DNA of 64,000 nucleotides, from the NCBI GenBank assembly GCA_947561715.1, contig OX387205.1:3787001-3851000 (forward strand), read 5' to 3'. A program made the translations under genes and the position numbers. This stretch comes from Ascidia mentula. Its lineage: Eukaryota > Chordata > Ascidiacea > Phlebobranchia > Ascidiidae. The notes beneath the pieces were generated by a model. That model was not told the origin of the DNA. It ran no database searches and saw only the letters and a list, made by a program, of their open reading frames with translations. Positions 11,013 through 21,100 of the stretch are shown one piece after another. How positions within the stretch are numbered: position 1 is the stretch's first letter; each line of letters starts with the position of its first letter.

Positions 11013-12929
11013 ATGTCTCTGGACAGCAATATTCTTCAGACTGACCTGCTCACCATGCATAGAGTGAAACCATGGTGGGAATCATTACGTACGTACCTAC
11101 TAGTAATAATGGTTTCATCTAGTTTCTACTTAGTTTACGATTCAAGCCACAACACATTGAGATGTTTTCCTCTTAATAGTAGCGATACTGAATCGTTTAC
11201 GACTCCCAAAATGAGTTTTGTAAACCAGCAGTGTGTTGTAGAGGCAGAATATGTTCTTATCAACTTTTGGTGGATATCTGTGCTAGCAACTGTTATGTTG
11301 TATGCACTTGCCAACTTTTGGGAACACATTCCAACCGTAGCAAATGAAATTTCGTCATTTCGAAAGGTATTTGACTTGGTTTCGGAATTCGGTGGGTCAG
11401 CAGATTCTCTTATCAGATTAGTAACCACTGCTGGGTCGCCTGAATCGTCCAAATTTGAACACAGGCAACTGACTGTATGTCGGCAGATTGCGAAGGCATT
11501 CTATAAAATCAAACAAACAGAAGCCAAGTCTGAAAGTGTACAAACAGGAAACAGGTCTGAAAGTGTACAAACAGAAAGCGGGTCTGAAAGTCAACCGGCA
11601 ACAGATACTTTTGAAACACGTGTTTATGCTGCACAAAAAGATGTTGAAGATTTTGTAAATTACTTCGTTGAACATTTTCCCCCACACGAGGATTTCGCCA
11701 TAAATGATTCTTTTACCTTCCTGGACAAATACGAAGAAGACATGACACCAAAGTTAGATAATATGCTAAGGCAAGTCTGTTTGTTCCAATCCGAAGAGCA
11801 CACAGAACTATTAAAATATAGACACGATTCGCCTCATTTGGTGTTACGTTCAATCAACAAATCAGAATTATTGATAGAAGAATCTGAAATAATCCTTCAA
11901 GACATCGATGTTAGTTTAAATAAACGAGTAGACACATATTGTTACTTGCTGGCTCTCCGACAAGTGGAAAGTGTCCGCAAATTAAAAGAAAGATTTTCCG
12001 ATTTACTAGGTACCAGTGTCCGTGATATATTGATAAGTATTAAGGGTGATTCTCAGACAATGAAAACACTGGAATTACGTGATAGCCGAAGGACAAATTT
12101 CGAAAAATTAAGACAACTTTACAACAATAATCCCGGCGGTGGATCCATTAATAACCAGTTAGGTGGTAGCTTTGATCAACCCATTGACGAGTTATTAAAA
12201 AAAATCCAAAAGTTAAATGAAGATTCAAATAAAAAAACGTCGTCGAAACGGGACGGCAACAAACATTGGAAGATAAGAAGTTGTGTAAGCTGCATACAGA
12301 CTGTTAGAAATGTTTATTTTATCAGAAATGCGGTGTCTGTAGCATTTTCCATAACTGTGATTGTAGTTTACGTGCTAGCTATGCAAGCTAACTCGCCGTA
12401 TGAAGGTTTTGTGTGCAAAAAGACCTACCAATGTGTCTACAACTCGTACAATGCACCACAAGTCGTCGCGTACACCCAGAGTATTGTCTTGTTTGTTAAG
12501 TCGCTTATTTTTGTTGCCCTCTTCTTTAAATTCCCCTTCAGAAACAACAAAGATGAAGATTTTCTTCTGTCTTTAAGCAAACACAGCGGACAAACAAAAA
12601 ACGTTGAACACTTCAAAAAGCTTCGACAGGGAATTAAACAAAACCAAGAAAAAATTGCCTATCAATTGCGAAAAAACCTAATTCCAGCCTTATACTCTGA
12701 CAATCTTGGATTTTTTCTTTTTTATCTTGAACTTACTGGTGACAACATTAAAGAATTTTTAGAAAGTTCCTTTGTACAAGCAAACCATGACAAAAGAGTA
12801 GCTAGAAAGATTACCATGCTGAACTCCTTTAAATTGCAAATTAAAATGCATAACAGCCAAACAGACAACAACAAAGTTGGCCACGAAAATGAAAGTTCAA
12901 ATCATAATGATGAAGAATCTTTGGTGTAA
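11013..12929 (+). CDS. LRRC8/pannexin-like four-TM channel protein without LRRs (638 aa, single exon)
   Basis: The open frame runs unbroken from ATG 11013 to TAA 12929. The N-terminus resembles the pannexin-like membrane domain of LRRC8 volume-regulated anion channels: VKPWW at residues 18-22 directly before TM1 (about 26-42), loop 1 with Cys51 and Cys74, and TM2 (about 80-100) ending in ANFW. A long cytoplasmic loop of about 330 residues follows; it is charged and contains a repeated SESVQT motif near residue 175. TM3 lies at about 437-457, loop 2 has Cys at about 467 and 473, and TM4 is at about 488-508. The tail continues with LYSDNLGFFLFYLE, similar to the LRRC8 segment after TM4. It ends at residue 638 with no leucine-rich repeats, whereas LRRC8 proteins are about 800 aa with many LRRs. 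Two cysteines per loop is the pannexin/innexin pattern. Channel function is inference. It is intronless among intron-rich neighbours. Confidence 0.68.
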   Translation: MSLDSNILQTDLLTMHRVKPWWESLRTYLLVIMVSSSFYLVYDSSHNTLRCFPLNSSDTESFTTPKMSFVNQQCVVEAEYVLINFWWISVLATVMLYALANFWEHIPTVANEISSFRKVFDLVSEFGGSADSLIRLVTTAGSPESSKFEHRQLTVCRQIAKAFYKIKQTEAKSESVQTGNRSESVQTESGSESQPATDTFETRVYAAQKDVEDFVNYFVEHFPPHEDFAINDSFTFLDKYEEDMTPKLDNMLRQVCLFQSEEHTELLKYRHDSPHLVLRSINKSELLIEESEIILQDIDVSLNKRVDTYCYLLALRQVESVRKLKERFSDLLGTSVRDILISIKGDSQTMKTLELRDSRRTNFEKLRQLYNNNPGGGSINNQLGGSFDQPIDELLKKIQKLNEDSNKKTSSKRDGNKHWKIRSCVSCIQTVRNVYFIRNAVSVAFSITVIVVYVLAMQANSPYEGFVCKKTYQCVYNSYNAPQVVAYTQSIVLFVKSLIFVALFFKFPFRNNKDEDFLLSLSKHSGQTKNVEHFKKLRQGIKQNQEKIAYQLRKNLIPALYSDNLGFFLFYLELTGDNIKEFLESSFVQANHDKRVARKITMLNSFKLQIKMHNSQTDNNKVGHENESSNHNDEESLV

Positions 12930-13499
12930 GCACAGAACTTCAGTTGATAATGTGTGAAAAACTTGTTAATTGTGTTTCGTTGATATTGTTATTATCTACC
13001 GCCATGTTGTTTAATTCGTCGAGTCCTCCGACTCCTGTACATTTTCTGCACTTGTTCGTTAATGTTTTTGATTTCGCTTAGATTCCGCTGTGTTCAAATT
13101 TAACTTGCAAGTACTTAAAATCGTAAAATCACATAACTCGAAAACAATACAATGCAATCAACATCAAACAGTTACTATCACTTACTATCACAAAATTTTA
13201 ATTAGGTGCGAATTTACTGTTGTATTCTTGAGTCACAAACAGTTCAAGAGTATGAATAAACGGTGCGCAGGTTTTTATGGGCAAACGCAAACACGCAAAT
13301 AACGCCAGGAACGCAATTAACACAAACTGAAATGCGCAGTAATTCTGCAGGCGCAAACCACATTGCAAGACGCCTTGCTTACACAGCGAACATAAAACGT
13401 CCTTTTGTTGGGTTTCTGTAGGACAGAAAACAATGCAATTACGCAACACCTCCCTGTCAGTATTTGGTAATGGTACAACGCAAAGGGGACACTAATAAC
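12930..13499. other. Intergenic, no gene seen
   Basis: This is AT-rich sequence downstream of the channel gene. It should contain that gene's 3' UTR. I see no exon, RNA gene or repeat I can name before the retroelement fossils begin near 13500. Confidence 0.45.
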
Positions 13500-14009
13500 C
13501 GTAGAATTTGGCTTCGGACGCCGCTTCGAGCGTCGGGGTAAACTTTCCCCGTGCGACAACTCCTGTTGCGCCGCAGGTGTACGAATATCGTCAGAACTAA
13601 TAATAGTCTCAGTTTCGCGCGTATTTGGGTTAAAGTTTGTCAATATGTCTTCTTCATATCGGCTCTCGTTGAATAACTTGAATCCAAACACTTGGATTCA
13701 GTGCGGGGACCCATAGTGGGTCTTTTTCACGCCGTGGTCCGTAATATGGTGCTTGGCGGCGGTATTGCGTTAGGTAAATCGTTAACACTTTATGAAAGTT
13801 TACATCAAACGCTCCACCGCCCCATAGGTCGCGGGATGATACGATGCGCCTGTAAAGTGAACAATGCCTTGTAACCGCAGCTTTTTAATTTGTAGCTGTG
13901 GTGTGCTGCTCAATTGCCGCTGTCTATACTCGTACGTACACTTTCCCACTTGTTTATTCAATTGGTGTGGTCAAGGTTGTTAGCGTAAGGTTTTCTAGAC
14001 ATAAATACA

Positions 14010-14144
14010 AGCGATAAAACATACAAAATTCAAATTTAACAAAATAAGCCACACTTACCGACAGTAAGGTGTGATTAAGCAACATAAAACGTGCGCTTTC
14101 AAACGTGCGCTATTTATTTGGCGTATCAAGCCTACAAGCGACAG
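14010..14144. repeat. LTR-like direct repeat, left copy
   Basis: This matches 16236-16390 in direct orientation, from AGCGATAAA to CCTACAAGCG, with few differences. The pair brackets the BEL/Pao pol remnant. The visible match is shorter than a typical full LTR, so only part of each LTR may survive. Confidence 0.75.
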
Positions 14145-16235
14145 TTATTTCGTTGCGTTCAAGACGCGAAACTTTGGCGATTACACTCCGGCCCCTTTAA
14201 GGACGAGAGAATGGAGTGCTTAACACAACAAATTGATAATAATACGCAAGAAAACACCTCATTTTGTTACAGCTTCCACTATTAAGCAGATTTTGGTAAT
14301 GGGTCTTTCTATAAAGCCATTTTTAGTTTCAATTTTAACAGACCGCACCAGCCCATCGTGGCTGGACGGAAAAGTGGCAATAATGCGTCCAAGAAGCCAG
14401 GTGCCTCTGGGCATATTTTCGTCAACAACACAAACAATATCATTAGCAATAAAATTGCGATGAGGTTTGACCCATTTCTGGCGTTTGTCCATCAGTGGCA
14501 AATATTCCTTCAGCCACCCCTTCCAAAATAGGTCCGCTAGATATTGAACTTGGGGCCATCTGCGCCTTGAATAAATGTCTCGTTTGGTAAAGGAGCCGAC
14601 AGGAAACGGCTGGTCCGACTTTAGATGTAGGAGGTGGTTTGGAATCAAGGGCTCCAAATCATCAGGATCGCTGGACACCGTTGTCAGAGGTCGCCCATTA
14701 ACAATTGCCTCCGCTTCACACATCAGAGTTGTTAAGCCATTATCGTCAAGGACTTGCTCCTTGGTGATGGCCGATAGCACCTTTCGTACAGTACGCATGG
14801 ATCGTTCCCATATTCCACCGTGATGGGACGCACCTGGGGGATTGAAGTGCCATTTGATCTGGTTTGAAGACAAAAAATTCACAAATGTAGTTTGGTCCAG
14901 CTCTTGGAGCGCCTGCCACAGCTCTCGTTTGGCACCGACGAAATTGGTTCCATTGTCGGAACGAAGCTCGGCCACTTGTCCTCGTCGAGCAATGAACCTG
15001 CGCAAGGCTAAAATAAAAGAACTTGTGTCCAAGCTATTTGCTACTTCTATATGAATAGCTCTGGTTGTAAGACAAGTAAATAATGCTCCGTATCTTTTAA
15101 CATGCGATCGAGCGCGCTTTACATTGAAAGGACCAAAGTAGTCAACTCCCACACACGTAAACGGCGGCTTATCGTGGGTTAACCTGTCCTCGGGTAAGGA
15201 CGCCATCTGTTGTACGCCACGCCTTCCCGTTCTTCTTTTACAGTCCACACAACGGTTCAACACAGAACGTACCAGAGTATTAGCTCTGACCATCCAAAAT
15301 TGTTCTCTTATCAGAGCCAAAACGTATTCCCTTTCACTGTGGCCAGAAATTTCGTGAAAATGTCTTGCAATTAGCTGAGAAGCGCGGCCACGTCCGGGCA
15401 AGATTACTTTGTGGTGAACTTTAAGCGCTTTACAAAGGTTAGTTCTCCCACCAACACAAATTAGTTCATCAATTAAACAAGGATTCAAGTTATAAATCGA
15501 ACTGGATTCGTGAATAGGTTTCCGCACTTTTAGGAGCTTTTACTCCTTACCGTATGTTCTTGTTGAACCATAAAGAGTGTTCGATTTTTCGCCTGCTTCA
15601 GTTCATCTACGGTTAGAGTGCCTAAAGTTGTTCTCTGATCAGGATTGCGTAACGCGTCTGGAAACCTAAGAACCCAACCAACAATACGAATCATCGATTG
15701 CCAGGATGAGGACCTCTCCAACACCCTGTGCAAAACACTGTTGAAATTTGTAACAACAGCACATGTTGTTGCTGCAAGTTTAACTTCTGGATCATTATCT
15801 GGAATGACGTTCAAGAAATTAGGCTGTCGAGGAAAACCAGTATCACGGCACCAAAGAAAGTCTGGCCCCTTCAGCCATTGTTTACACTTCAAAAAACTCG
15901 TAACTGTTAGTCCCCTTGACGCGTGGTCAGCAGGGTTGTCTAGAGTCGGCACATACTTCCACTGGCATGACTTGGACATATTCAAAATTTGAACAATGCG
16001 ATTTGCAACAAAAGTATGAAAGCATTTGCTGGTATTACAAATATATCGCAACACTGTTACACTGTCGGTCCACAAGATTACAGAATCAATGTCAAGTTGC
16101 AATTCCTTTACCAAAATATCAGTTTGTTTTGCTGCTACGTTTGCAGCACACAGCTCCAACCTTAGGACAGTCATTGGTCTGCGAATTTGGTATGCGAATT
16201 TGAAAACCTAAGGTATCAGCATCTACTCTCCAGTT

Positions 16236-16390
16236 AGCGATAAACATACAAAATTCAAATTTAACAAAATAAGCCACACTTACCGACAGTAAGGCCTGAT
16301 TAAGCAACATAAAACGTGCGCTTTCAAACGTGCGCTATTTATTTGGCGTACGCTATTTATTTGGCGTGTAATCAAGCCTACAAGCGGCAG
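16236..16390. repeat. LTR-like direct repeat, right copy
   Basis: This is the partner of 14010-14144. It is slightly longer because of a short internal tandem duplication of the block CGCTATTTATTTGGCGT. Outside the shared block the two copies diverge at once on both sides. Confidence 0.75.
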
Positions 16391-16875
16391 CAATACATTC
16401 TGAACTCACCCGATGTAAACGAAGGTGCGTTGCCGGTCACTACTGATTGTGGATGTCTGAAAGGCGAGAAATCTTGATCCAGAAGATCCATTGTTGCTTT
16501 AGCGGTGATTGCTTGAGTGCGGTGAATGCAAGGATACTTCCAGGCATCAATAAGTCCAACCAGTTATAACCCATAAAATTTATGGCATGGCCGGCACAAA
16601 TACAACTCCATGGCTTCTCGGGTAGTATCCATGGATGTACGGGAGCTTTCGGCATTACGTTTCTGTGCTCGTCAAATGTGCCACACTTTCGACACATCCA
16701 CAATGTCTCGATCAGTGTTTGGCCAGTACACCAGTGTCCTGGCCAGTTGTTTCGTGCGCTGCGTGCCGAAATGGCCCAAATGCAGTAGCTACAAAACTTT
16801 GTAACGTAGTTTTGTTGGAATAACGATTCTGGAGCCATACATCAGCATGCAATGTGACGTAGTGAGGAAAATCTG

Positions 16876-17064
16876 AATGTGCAAACTCCTTCCCGTGTGA
16901 CCGGTGTTAAGAAGAATATTTTATTTCCGCTCAATACGAGTCGACGCTTTTTAGAAGGGGTGTGTCGAGGGCGTGGTTCGGAGTGTTTACCTGCCAGGGG
17001 GAGCTACAGGACGACCTCCCGTGCGGTGGTTCATTGTGTCTTGTTTCGTGGGGCGTACTTCGTG
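16876..17064 (+). repeat. Dispersed ~190-bp repeat, copy 2
   Basis: This is the second copy of the repeat at 6801-6991, in the same orientation. It starts about 40 bp beyond the gypsy integrase remnant, so it may be a flanking or untranslated part of that element family. I see no feature that settles this. Confidence 0.75.
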
Positions 17065-18115
17065 TCAACGTGACGTTGGTGCTGTGTATTTGAAAAGAGC
17101 AAATTATTGTGAATTCGCAGTTTAAAAGCCTGTAATACATTTAAAATGTGATTCAGCTGCTTCATTGACAGCAACTGGGCTGATCACAAGCACATAAAAT
17201 AAACGAATTACCTTGACTGTTGATTAGTTCGAAATTAACCAGATTTATTTCCCTTGCTTTTGCATTTATTTTCGAAGTAAATACTACCCTTCTCAGTCAG
17301 CTGATGGTAATGTATGAGCGAGTTTCGCGTTTCGCTTTGGCCAGCACGGCCGGGTGGCCACCCTCCGTCACATGCAACCTGTCGCAACCTGTCGCAACCC
17401 ATCACCCCCCAGTGCGACTGGCTGCGACCCTACTCCGTGAGGAAATCACTTTTACATGGGCGCCAGACTCGATAACCTTTATGGTTTTGTATATTGTTCT
17501 CTGCGTATTTGACTCATTTCCACGCGGATTTGCTTTTGTTTCATGGACTGAAAACTTGTATATTTCACTACAAAAAATAGGAATGAACACCTCATTGATA
17601 TTTCGCAAGTGTGAAACAGCGCAATGCTACAAATTCAACATGGAAATCTAATGCGCAACGACAGCAGCAAAATTTCAAGTCAATATCGGCCAAAAACGCA
17701 TGCAATAAATATCAAAATACACACATATATATTCCGTTGTATGTATAAAGAAAATCACTGTTGCTAGAGTGACAGGCTGTGTTTACTGCTTTGCGTCTAA
17801 TTCGGTTCTTTTTCATTCCTAATGCAATGTTTTTTTGGAAATTTTGGACTTATCAACTTTGGAAAAAAAACACCCAAGGTAGTTAAAATGAATCGACCAA
17901 TGTTTCGTGTCTACTAAACGCTAGAAAACAAGATTGACTTCAATGAGAGGTACAAGGCAGAAATTGCTGATGGACACAAATAAACAACACCATCAGAACC
18001 GACCGCACTTAAACAAACCGAACTACACAAATATTTTGTACAAAATTACTAATTTTAGCAGAAACCTTTGCCTTTTCAGTGAAAAGGCACGACTATGCTT
18101 TCACTAACAGACATA
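17065..18115. other. Intergenic: 3' flank of the lectin-type adhesion GPCR
   Basis: This stretch lies downstream of the minus-strand GPCR stop at 18116 and should include its 3' UTR. A run of CTGTCGCAAC units lies near 17380-17400. The segment GATAACCTTTATGGTTTT (about 17472) recurs almost exactly at about 29300 inside a GPCR intron, so a short mobile repeat may be present. No exon was recognised. A 143-codon open frame at 17220 has no coding features. Confidence 0.45.
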
Positions 18116-21100
18116 TTAGTTAGTGATCACAATTCCACTGTCATGACTTTCGCTGCTCTGCGGTCTCCCATTGGCTGAAACCTTGGCAGATTCAAATTCA
18201 AGGTGACCAATCATGTCGTCAACCGCGTACGGGAGTCCATTAGGCGCCAGAACTTCTAACGAGGTTGAGTGAGCTTTTGTTGACCAAGCTTCGGGCACCA
18301 AACGTAGGTTGGGTGTTCTGCGTCTGGGCTTTCTTGCTTTGGGACCGCGGCGTCTTGTTGGCTTGGAGCAGTTACCAGCTGTTGCTGGTCGTTTTGAAGA
18401 AATCACTTTTGCCTTCGGTTTTCCGGATTTCTGTGGCTTCTCGCTGTTAAGGCGCAGTTTCCTGGGGTTCTTGTTGCAAATTGTGCACAATCTAGAAGGG
18501 ATAATATCAAAAGTTGTAGTTTTCGTTTCGATTAATAGAATTGAACAGTATACATTGGCGAGGATGACCGCCATTTGGTATGTTGAATTTTTTTGATTTA
18601 GTTTCGCAGTGTGTTGGGTCCATTCCTATAGTTTCGCTTGTATCGTGCACATTGTAATGTTTATAGACTGAACATTCTTACCTTGATTGACACATCAAAT
18701 CGTTACGACCACATTTGTGGTTAACCAACTGACGGCGACCAGAGTGAGCACATTTCTTTTCAGTATTCTTCTTATTTTCGACTTTATCTTCATCCAAAGT
18801 CACTTGTTGCCGTTTGACCTCTTCAGCACCTTTCGGTGCTTCTCCTAAGGACATTTCATTCATATTTTTCTCAATGGAGTCAGAAGGATTCGGATCTCCG
18901 TCTCCGGATTCGGATTCCAATAAATCTCCTCCAGCCCCATTTGATCCACATGATCCGGAGCTGAGGTGATGCAAGCATCCGCATCCTCCTTTTCCAACCT
19001 TCTGCGTCACAGCATCACAAAACACGTCGTCCGCGCTTTCGTGGCAAACCGATTCTGATTGGTCGGCGCTCTCCCAATCGGCGCCTTTGCTGCTGTCATG
19101 TGTCATGACAACCGTCACTTCCGGACATACACGACCTGATTTCGGTCTAAGTGACGTCAGAGATACAGCTAGTGGCGCTATTCGCTTTGAAATCGAATGA
19201 CCGCTGCTCGGACGCGACGGAAGCGTCGACCCAATAAAATCCATCACTCCCTGCGACGAAACAAACGGTTTTTACTTTAACTGTTACGTCAGTATACGTT
19301 ACTTGCAATGGATAATCTTTTTGCACAAAATCACTTTTAGACCCATTGCAAGTACGTATGCTGGTACTAATGTGTGGAAAATATTTGTATGGCCAAAAAT
19401 TGATTTTTACTGTTTAGTTGTGGTGTAAGATATTCTGTTTTTGTTCATCTTCAGGTTAGTTAGTTTGTTCCGCAAAACAAAGTACCGCCGTTTACATCAT
19501 GCGATTCGTTTGCTAACAAGAGGATTAAAAAAGTGACTTATACAGACAGATTATGCACTACAATAAGTAATTTACTGATTTGTTGCTAATTTAATGGCGT
19601 AGTAGCCAAGCAAATTGTACACGTATTAAAACCACTCATATACGAACATTAAATTCCCCTCCTTGTGGATTTTCAAAGTTAGGTGAAGTGTTGCCAGAAC
19701 TGTCGGGTGTAGTGGGGGAAAGTCTAGTGAGGAGACTGGTGGAGAAACGACGAAACCAATTGGTTTGGTCCATTGTCGGCAACTTCGGCAAGTCGACGTT
19801 GTTCTGAGACAATAAACATAGATGTGGGTTTTACAGGTATCATTTTTGCAATGCAATTTTTAAAAACACGAGCAATAAATAAAACTTTTTAAAATAATTA
19901 TCGGAATCTCCAAATAGTCCAGCAAAGACTTTGTATCTGATTTATTCTACAAGTTAAATAACAAAAACCCTAAGTCATTTGTTGATTTTTTTTGTATATT
20001 TCAACACGTTGTTTTTTATTGATACTGCCGCTGCCTGATTGTAGGCGAAATAAATATATCAGAAAGAACGTAACAAGTGGCTTAGGTTATTGTTGTTTAA
20101 ACTTGTTGCACAAGTAATAAAGGTGGATGTTGGTTTTAACCGCACGAAGGACAAGTATAACAACAAAACTGCCGTATTGTAATTAAAGAAGGGTGATTTT
20201 TGTAGACTGTATTTTTGCATGCATTTTAGCAGTCAAGTGTTGTGAAAAATTCTCACCAGGAAATTCCGTTCTCGAAGTCTTTTTTTGTCTTCCCAAGCGC
20301 TCCTCACCTCTGGATTGAAAACAACGTAGAAGAGAAACAAATAGAATCCCTGTAGCAAAATCACAAAACTGAATGTAGGTTGATTTTACAGATCTTCAGA
20401 AGTTATGTCGCAAAATGCGTTTAAGGTATTGGGTTTATTTCTACCTCGTCTCTCGCAAACCAAAATAATACTAGACCAATAAATCGTTTTATCTCAGAGA
20501 AAGCCTATAGCTGAATAGCACGTGTGAAAAGTCAGTGAATAAATGTGCACGTTTAATTGTGCAAGAAAAGATTAATTAAAATCGTTTTAAGCTGAATAAA
20601 AAAAACACTCTTTTGCGCTAAGCAGTAGTAAACGTACAACTTTTGGACAAATCTTTTGGCCTAAACAACAAAAAAACAGGTCAAAATTGTAAGTGATTCA
20701 AGTCAAACAACGCATGCCTTTGCATGAAACTTTACTGTGTTGTCTGATTATAATGGTAGTGATCCCTTACGTGTATGTAAAGGTTGCCTAACAAGTTGTG
20801 CGCTTGTGCACTAGTGTACCTCGGCCACAATATAAGCCGTGAAACTACTGAGCTCCTGCAGCTCAGTTTGTAGAGCGTTAGGCCTGGTTAGCCCAGGGTC
20901 GTGAGTTCAAACCTCACCGGGACCTTGATTTTTTAGATCTTGCTCCGACTTTTCGGGAAAAAGGGGATGATCCAACTAGGCTCCATTGGCTGCAAACCTA
21001 GATCAAGTCAATATTATTACCTGGAATGAGTTGCAGAATATGAAGGCGTAAGCAAACACTACGTTGCTCTGGCTTAAGAATCCGAAGATCCACGTGACAC

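Larger units (their letters stand above)
14010..16390 (-). mobile_element. BEL/Pao LTR retroelement fossil (RNase H and integrase part)
   Basis: The minus strand carries a recognisable BEL/Pao pol segment. An RNase H-like part lies at about 15530-16174 (LWTDSVTVLRYI, then NPADHASRG). An integrase part lies at about 14259-15527, with an H2C2-type zinc region, a DYFGPF...RSDNGTNF catalytic core and a BEL-type C-terminal domain. The remnant is bracketed by direct repeats of roughly 135-155 bp (14010-14144 and 16236-16390) that are best read as LTR pieces. The element is incomplete and broken, with only a few breaks in the part that remains. That suggests it is younger than the surrounding gypsy remnant. 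Confidence 0.85.
13500..16838 (-). mobile_element. Ty3/gypsy retroelement fossil, split in two pieces
   Basis: Two minus-strand pieces look like parts of a Ty3/gypsy pol gene. The piece at about 16440-16838 resembles the integrase region of K02A2.6-type elements (a PVHPW signature and recognisable flanking spacing). The piece at about 13500-13690 carries a basic, proline-rich RRSKRRPKP tail typical of the pol C-terminus. The BEL/Pao element at 14010-16390 lies between them, which suggests a later insertion into an older element. The copy is clearly broken, with several breaks, and looks old. That the two pieces belong to one element is inference. Confidence 0.5.

Noticed and set aside
11013-12929. 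Assignment as an innexin or a connexin
   Set aside because: No innexin YYQWV-type motif after TM1 and no connexin cysteine triplets. The KPWW motif and the post-TM4 segment point to LRRC8-type proteins.
17220-17651. 143-codon open frame on the plus strand
   Set aside because: No domain, no splice context and no similarity to neighbours. The codon pattern is not distinctive and it lies in a repeat-rich gap.
18265-18596. Plus-strand open frames opposite the GPCR tail
   Set aside because: They are shadows of the S/K/R-rich last exons of the minus-strand GPCR, whose phases agree across all exons.
20851-20926. A functional tRNA gene
   Set aside because: A- and B-box-like words are present, but the acceptor and anticodon stems do not form well, and the sequence continues into a repeat body shared with 59240. 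It is a SINE.
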